Part shown: positions 60,042 to 64,000 of the stretch, one piece after another
How the letters are laid out: the number at the start of each line of letters is the position of its first letter
Numbering within the stretch: the stretch's first letter is position 1
Assembly (NCBI RefSeq): GCF_000478275.1
Contig: NZ_ASJB01000083.1
Location: 124,001-188,000 of the forward strand
Direction of reading: 5' to 3'
From: Amycolatopsis orientalis DSM 40040 = KCTC 9412
GTDB lineage: Bacteria > Actinomycetota > Actinomycetes > Mycobacteriales > Pseudonocardiaceae
DNA length: 64,000 nucleotides
Made by a program: the position numbers and the translations under genes
Notes under the pieces: model-generated
Databases searched by the model: none
What the model was told of the DNA's origin: nothing
The model's input: only the letters and a program-made list of their open reading frames with translations

Positions 60042-61304
60042 GTGGCACACCACGATTTCGAACGCCGGCTGCCGATCCCCGGACGCGGAGCCGTGGCGCT
60101 GCCCGAACTCGCCGGAACGCTCAGCGTCCGCGACCGTGACCTCGCGGACGCTGAGCGGGACTTCGGCGGCCACGTCCACCGGCGGCCGCTCGCCGTCGCC
60201 TTCCCGGCCACCGCGGTCGACGTGGCGGCGCTCGTGAAGTTCGGCCGGACGCACCGCATCCCGGTCGTGGCCCGCGGCGGCGGGAATTCCGTCGACGGAC
60301 AGGCCCTGGTCAGCGCCGGGATCGTCATCGACATGTCGACACTCGGCGGGGTCCGCCCGTTCGGCCCCGACCGGATCAGTGTGGACGCCGGGGCACGCTG
60401 GCGCGCCGTCGTCGACGCGACCCTGCGCACCGGCACCGTCCCGCCGGTACTTCCGGACTATCTGGAGCTTTCCGTCGGCGGATTGCTGTCCACCGGCGGT
60501 TTCGGCGGCGCGAGTCACCGGTTCGGCTCGCAGGCCGACAACGTCCACGATCTCGACGTCGTCACCCCCGACGGCGAACTGGTGACCTGTTCGCCCACCG
60601 GCAACGCGGACCTCTTCGACGCCGTGCGCGGGACGCAGGGACGGCACGGGATCATCACGCGCGCCACCGTCGCGCTGACCCGGGCGCCTTCGACGGTCCG
60701 GCGGCATCGCCTGACCTACCACGATCTCGGCGCCTACCTCGGTGATCAGCGGCGCCTGGTGGACGAACTCCGTTTCGAGCACGTCGACGGCCAGGCGCAG
60801 TACGCGGACGGACGCTGGCGTTTCGTGCTGGAGGCGGTTTCCCCGCAGTCGCCGCCGATCGACGACCTCCGCCACGATTCCGCCGAGATCTTCGAGGTGA
60901 CCTACCGGGAGTTCGTCGACCGGCTCCGGCCGATCGAGGCACAGCTGCGATCGGCCGGTTCGTGGTACCACCCGCATCCGAGGGCGAACGTCCTGCTTCC
61001 CGGCGCTCAGGCCGAAAAGGTGCTCGGTGACGCTTTGGCGGACCTGACACCGGAGCTGCTCGGCGTCGGCGGGAGCGTGCTGCTGTATCTGTTCCCGACG
61101 GCGCGTGTCGCCGCGCCCCACGTCCCGAAGGCACGGGATCCGTACACCGTGCTGTTCGGTGTCCAGCGCACCGCGCCGCCCGGCGATCTCGCGACGCTGC
61201 GACGGATGCGTGAGGCGAACGCCGCCCTGCACGCGACCGCGCGACGTCTCGGCGGGGCGAGCTACGCCTACCCCTTGGCCGCCACGGACGCCCAAGCCGC
61301 TTGA
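60042..61304 (+). CDS. FAD-binding oxidoreductase, cytokinin dehydrogenase-like (PCMH fold)
   Basis: 420 aa from a GTG with GGAGGT upstream. PCMH-type FAD domain: FPATAVDVAALVKFGRTHRIPVVARGGGNSVDGQALV, then SVGGLLSTGGFGGASHRFGSQADNV, close to cytokinin dehydrogenases. In those, FAD is attached through His in the GHS motif; here it reads GGNS, so the flavin is probably not covalently bound. It would oxidise an amine or alcohol. Its 3' end overlaps the convergent decarboxylase gene by 37 nt. Confidence 0.85.
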   Translation: MAHHDFERRLPIPGRGAVALPELAGTLSVRDRDLADAERDFGGHVHRRPLAVAFPATAVDVAALVKFGRTHRIPVVARGGGNSVDGQALVSAGIVIDMSTLGGVRPFGPDRISVDAGARWRAVVDATLRTGTVPPVLPDYLELSVGGLLSTGGFGGASHRFGSQADNVHDLDVVTPDGELVTCSPTGNADLFDAVRGTQGRHGIITRATVALTRAPSTVRRHRLTYHDLGAYLGDQRRLVDELRFEHVDGQAQYADGRWRFVLEAVSPQSPPIDDLRHDSAEIFEVTYREFVDRLRPIEAQLRSAGSWYHPHPRANVLLPGAQAEKVLGDALADLTPELLGVGGSVLLYLFPTARVAAPHVPKARDPYTVLFGVQRTAPPGDLATLRRMREANAALHATARRLGGASYAYPLAATDAQAA

Positions 61305-62638
61305 ATCGCGGCGACACCGCGGTCGACGTCGGCTTCCGTGGTGGTCCAGTTGGACACGGCGATCCGCATGAGCCGCCGCCCGTGCCAGGTGGTCGCGCCC
61401 AGCCAGCATTCGCCGGACCGCTGTACGGCTTCAACCACCTCGTCCGTCTTGTCGCCGAAACTCACGAGCACCTGGTTCAGCACCACGTCGTTCACGACCG
61501 TGACACCTTCGATCGCTTCGAGCCGTTCGGCGAACCGGCGGGCCAGAGCGCAGCAGCGGTCGACCAGCTCGGCGAGCCCCGAGCGGCCCAGCTCGCCGAG
61601 CGCCGCCCACGTCGCGAACCCCCGCGCCCGGCGCGAGGACTCCGGCACGAAGTCGCCAGGCGCGCGCACGCCACCGTCTCCCTGCCCGGTCAGGTAGGCG
61701 GCCGTGACCGACATCGCGGCCCGGTGGGACTCGGGGTGGGCACAGAAGGCGTACCCACTGTCGTAGGGGACGTTGAGCCACTTGTGCCCGTCGACCGCCC
61801 AGGAGTCGGCCTGGTCCACTCCCGCCACCAGAGGACGAAATGCGGGGCTGGCGGCGGCCCACAGCCCGAACGCGCCGTCGACGTGGACCCAGGCACCGTG
61901 CTCATGGGCGATCCGGATCGCGGCCCCGAAGTCGTCGAAGGCGCCACTGTTCACGTTCCCGGCCTGAAGGCAAACGATTGCGGGCCCGTCGAGCACCCGT
62001 TCGAGATCGGTGACGTCGATGGCGCCCTGCGCGTCCGCGCGTACCGGATCGACGGCGTCGGCGCCCAGACCGAGGAGGCGCAAGGAACAGTCGATCGTGG
62101 CGTGGCGCCCCTCGCCGGCGACGACCCGGAGCGGCGGCGCCCCGTTCAGTCCGCGGCGCTCGACGTCCCACCCGGCCTTGGCCAGTACGTGATGACGGGC
62201 GGCGGCCAGGCAGACGGTGTTCGCGCCTTGCCCGCCGGTCACGAATCCGAAGGAAGCGGTGGACGGCAGCCCGAGGACGTCCTTGAGCCATTCGCCCGCC
62301 ACCTCCTCGACGATCGCGGCGGCCGGTGAGGTGACCTTGTTGAACGCGGGCTGGTCCCACCCTGTCGTCAGCATGTCGGCCGCCGTCGCGGCGTCGAGCG
62401 CGCCACCGACGACGAAGCCGAAGTACCTCGGCCCGGTGGTCGCCACCAGCGCGGGCTCCACGGCGTCGGCCAGCCGCCGGATCACGTCGGCGGGCGGGGC
62501 GGGCTTGTCGGGCAGGTCACCGAGCTTCTCCCGGACACCGGTCGTGTCCTCCGGGAAGACCGGCGCCCCGGCCACGCTTTCGCGGTAATCGGCCACCCGG
62601 GCGGCGACCTCGGCCAGCAAACCCCGCAACTCACTCAT
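61268..62638 (-). CDS. PLP-dependent group II amino acid decarboxylase
   Basis: 456 aa. PLP lysine in DGHKWLNVPYDSG (about residue 277), the phosphate/ring-binding HVDGAFGLWAAAS segment, and FGFVTGGQGANTVCLAAARH upstream. This is the aromatic-L-amino-acid/glutamate decarboxylase superfamily, though an aldolase or transaminase-like activity cannot be excluded. It could supply an amine for coupling to an aryl acid. ATG overlaps the methyltransferase stop by 8 nt (ATGAGTGA). Confidence 0.87.
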   Translation of the reverse strand: MSELRGLLAEVAARVADYRESVAGAPVFPEDTTGVREKLGDLPDKPAPPADVIRRLADAVEPALVATTGPRYFGFVVGGALDAATAADMLTTGWDQPAFNKVTSPAAAIVEEVAGEWLKDVLGLPSTASFGFVTGGQGANTVCLAAARHHVLAKAGWDVERRGLNGAPPLRVVAGEGRHATIDCSLRLLGLGADAVDPVRADAQGAIDVTDLERVLDGPAIVCLQAGNVNSGAFDDFGAAIRIAHEHGAWVHVDGAFGLWAAASPAFRPLVAGVDQADSWAVDGHKWLNVPYDSGYAFCAHPESHRAAMSVTAAYLTGQGDGGVRAPGDFVPESSRRARGFATWAALGELGRSGLAELVDRCCALARRFAERLEAIEGVTVVNDVVLNQVLVSFGDKTDEVVEAVQRSGECWLGATTWHGRRLMRIAVSNWTTTEADVDRGVAAIQAAWASVAAKG

Positions 62639-63275
62639 CCGACGGCTCTCTTTCGATCGTCGCGAACCAGGCGGGCGCGCCGTTCTCGTCGTGGAACCTG
62701 GTCCGGACGCGCGCCTTTTCGATGGTCTTCACCCGCCATCCTCGACCGAAGGGGGCCGTCAGCGCTTCCCGTTTTACGGGGTGGGGCCCGGTGTTCTCGC
62801 CTTCGTCGCTGAAGCACAGGATGAACAGCGTCCCCTTGGTGACCGCTTCGAGGCTCTTGACGTACCGGACGCGCTCGTCCGCGTCGAAGGTATGGAAGAG
62901 CCCGCAATCGAGCACGGTGTCGAATCCGCGCCCAAGCCGCTCCAGCCGGAGCGCGTCCGCCGTCGCGAACTCGGCGTCGAGCCCACGCTCCCCGGCCATT
63001 CGCCGTGCGCGCCGCAGCGCCGTCTCGGCGACGTCGACGCCCAGCACCCGGAGACCGAGCGAGGCGAGATGGAGCGCGTTCTCGCCGGAGCCGCAGCCCA
63101 CGTCGAGCACGTCGCCAGTGAACCGGCCTGCCGCCTCGACGACCGCCGGCTGCGGTCCGCCGAAGTCCCAAGGAGCGGGGCCTTCGCGGTACGACGCGTC
63201 CCAGGGCAAGCCGGTCATATGCTCATGGCTTGTCGGACTTCTGCCGCCGAAGGGATCCTCGCCGTCTTTCGACAT
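62631..63275 (-). CDS. Class I SAM-dependent methyltransferase
   Basis: 214 aa from ATG 63275, which has AAGGAAG upstream; the longer frame has no added family similarity. SAM motif VLDVGCGSGENALHLASLG (about residues 56-74) and VLGVDVAETAL. The opening PWDASYREGPAPWDFGGPQPAV resembles thiopurine-methyltransferase-like or thiocyanate-type small methyltransferases. It forms a coupled pair with the PLP decarboxylase. Confidence 0.85.
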   Translation of the reverse strand: MSKDGEDPFGGRSPTSHEHMTGLPWDASYREGPAPWDFGGPQPAVVEAAGRFTGDVLDVGCGSGENALHLASLGLRVLGVDVAETALRRARRMAGERGLDAEFATADALRLERLGRGFDTVLDCGLFHTFDADERVRYVKSLEAVTKGTLFILCFSDEGENTGPHPVKREALTAPFGRGWRVKTIEKARVRTRFHDENGAPAWFATIEREPSDE

Positions 63276-63306
63276 GGCGACTTCCTTTCGCCGCGGGGTC
63301 GGCGAC

Positions 63307-63771
63307 TCAACCGCCCGCGGTCGCACTCTTCCCTTTGATCACACGGGTCACTTTGCCGACGGCGGCCGTGCGCTTCGCGGTGCCCGCCCTGCCGGAGCCA
63401 CCGATCAACTGGCTCACCCGCTGCGGTGTCATCCCCAGCACCGCGGCGATCTCCCGTCCGGACAAACCGGCGCTTCCGAGTTTCTTCGCCACTTCACGTT
63501 GTTTCGCCGCGGCCTCGCGCTGCCTGCGCTCCGCGTCCCGCACTTCGGCGCGAGCCGACCTCACCTGCTCCGCCAATTCGGCTTCGAGCTGGGGAACGAC
63601 GTCCACGTCGAACGAGTTCTCCTCCTCGATATCGAGGGCGAACGCGATGTACTCGCGGGCGACGGCCTCCGCCTTGGACAAGGTGCCCGCCTGCGTGACA
63701 CCGACGCCGTCGATATGAAGTTCCCACCCGCGCTTCCAGCGCTTGGCCAAGACGATGTAGGTATCGGTCAT
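63307..63771 (-). CDS. hicB: HicB-like antitoxin with DNA-binding C-terminus
   Basis: 154 aa from ATG 63771, which overlaps the HicA stop (ATGA). The N-terminal partial RNase-H-like fold (YIVLAKRWKRGWELHIDGVGVTQ... LSKAEAVAREYIAFAL) matches HicB, followed by a long charged helix and a helix-turn-helix (LSGREIAAVLGMTPQRVSQLI) for autoregulation. It should neutralise HicA and repress the operon. Confidence 0.85.
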   Translation of the reverse strand: MTDTYIVLAKRWKRGWELHIDGVGVTQAGTLSKAEAVAREYIAFALDIEEENSFDVDVVPQLEAELAEQVRSARAEVRDAERRQREAAAKQREVAKKLGSAGLSGREIAAVLGMTPQRVSQLIGGSGRAGTAKRTAAVGKVTRVIKGKSATAGG

Positions 63772-63977
63772 TGCAGCCACCCCTCCGGCAGACACGTGAG
63801 CTTCTTGATGACGTCGTCCACGACACCGGGTGAGACGTTCTTGTGGTGGGGCACGATCGCCTGATGCCGACCGCACGGGCAAACCCACTTCTCATGACTC
63901 CCCCGGGTCGACTTGTGAGTGCAGCCTTCATCAAGAAGGGCCCGCCGCACATCCCGGTACTTCATAGCCTTCACCAC
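63768..63977 (-). CDS. hicA: HicA-like toxin (mRNA interferase)
   Basis: 69 aa. Small double-stranded-RNA-binding fold with the catalytic His in RGSHEKW and a VPHHKNVSPGVVDDVIKKL tail typical of HicA/YcfA. Toxins of this family cleave mRNA during stress. Gene order toxin-antitoxin is usual for hicAB. A start at the second Met (MKYRDVRR) is possible. The pair lies at the right edge of the accessory region. Confidence 0.87.
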   Translation of the reverse strand: MVKAMKYRDVRRALLDEGCTHKSTRGSHEKWVCPCGRHQAIVPHHKNVSPGVVDDVIKKLTCLPEGWLQ

Positions 63978-64000
63978 GCAGGCTAATCTAGCCCCTCTAG

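Overview
The window is high-GC actinomycete DNA. GC-rich third positions, GTG/TTG starts, stop/start overlaps between genes and a Glp/SepX division locus all point to an actinomycete. I would guess Pseudonocardiales such as Amycolatopsis, but I cannot prove the genus from the sequence alone.

Left part, about 1-14.2 kb, is ordinary chromosome: the end of an SGNH hydrolase, a TetR regulator, a secreted DUF1996 protein, a phytoene-desaturase-like oxidoreductase, a DUF2786 protein, a GNAT protein, an ArsR-type regulator with a small membrane coiled-coil protein, an MMPL exporter, a methyltransferase, UDP-glucose pyrophosphorylase and 5-formyl-THF cyclo-ligase. It ends with glp (moeA-like), rimJ and sepX/glpR, followed by tRNA-Ala(CGC). 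From the tRNA rightward almost everything is accessory or biosynthetic.

Region A, 14.5-22.1 kb, is a tight seven-gene operon. It encodes a DUF6002-like protein, a FemAB/GNAT-like acyltransferase, a split TPP-dependent decarboxylase (alpha and beta), an MFS exporter, a luciferase-like oxidoreductase and a glutamine-hydrolysing asparagine synthetase homologue with a TTA codon. No PEP mutase is present, so it is not an obvious phosphonate locus. It looks like a small-molecule pathway that I cannot name.

Region B, 22.5-61 kb, is an aromatic polyketide locus. It has two paralogous cassettes, each an iterative type I PKS of the 6-methylsalicylate/naphthoate synthase type (KS-AT-DH-KR-ACP) divergent from an aryl-acid AMP ligase. 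The second ligase has lost its whole C-terminal subdomain. Between the cassettes lie a tryptophan-halogenase-type enzyme, a FAD monooxygenase facing an epoxide hydrolase, an SDR, two P450s, a reductase, an O-methyltransferase, VOC/SnoaL/DinB small proteins, an alpha/beta hydrolase with Cys at the nucleophile site, three MFS exporters, a GT2 glycosyltransferase and a CPA2 antiporter. A plausible reading is that aryl acids are made, hydroxylated or halogenated, methylated, activated and joined to something else. No acyl-transferring partner for the aryl groups is visible here.

Right edge, 60-64 kb: a cytokinin-dehydrogenase-like flavoprotein, a PLP decarboxylase, a methyltransferase and a HicAB toxin-antitoxin pair. 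Two families of dispersed hairpin repeats sit in the intergenic gaps of the accessory half (22-60 kb); I saw none in the left 14 kb.
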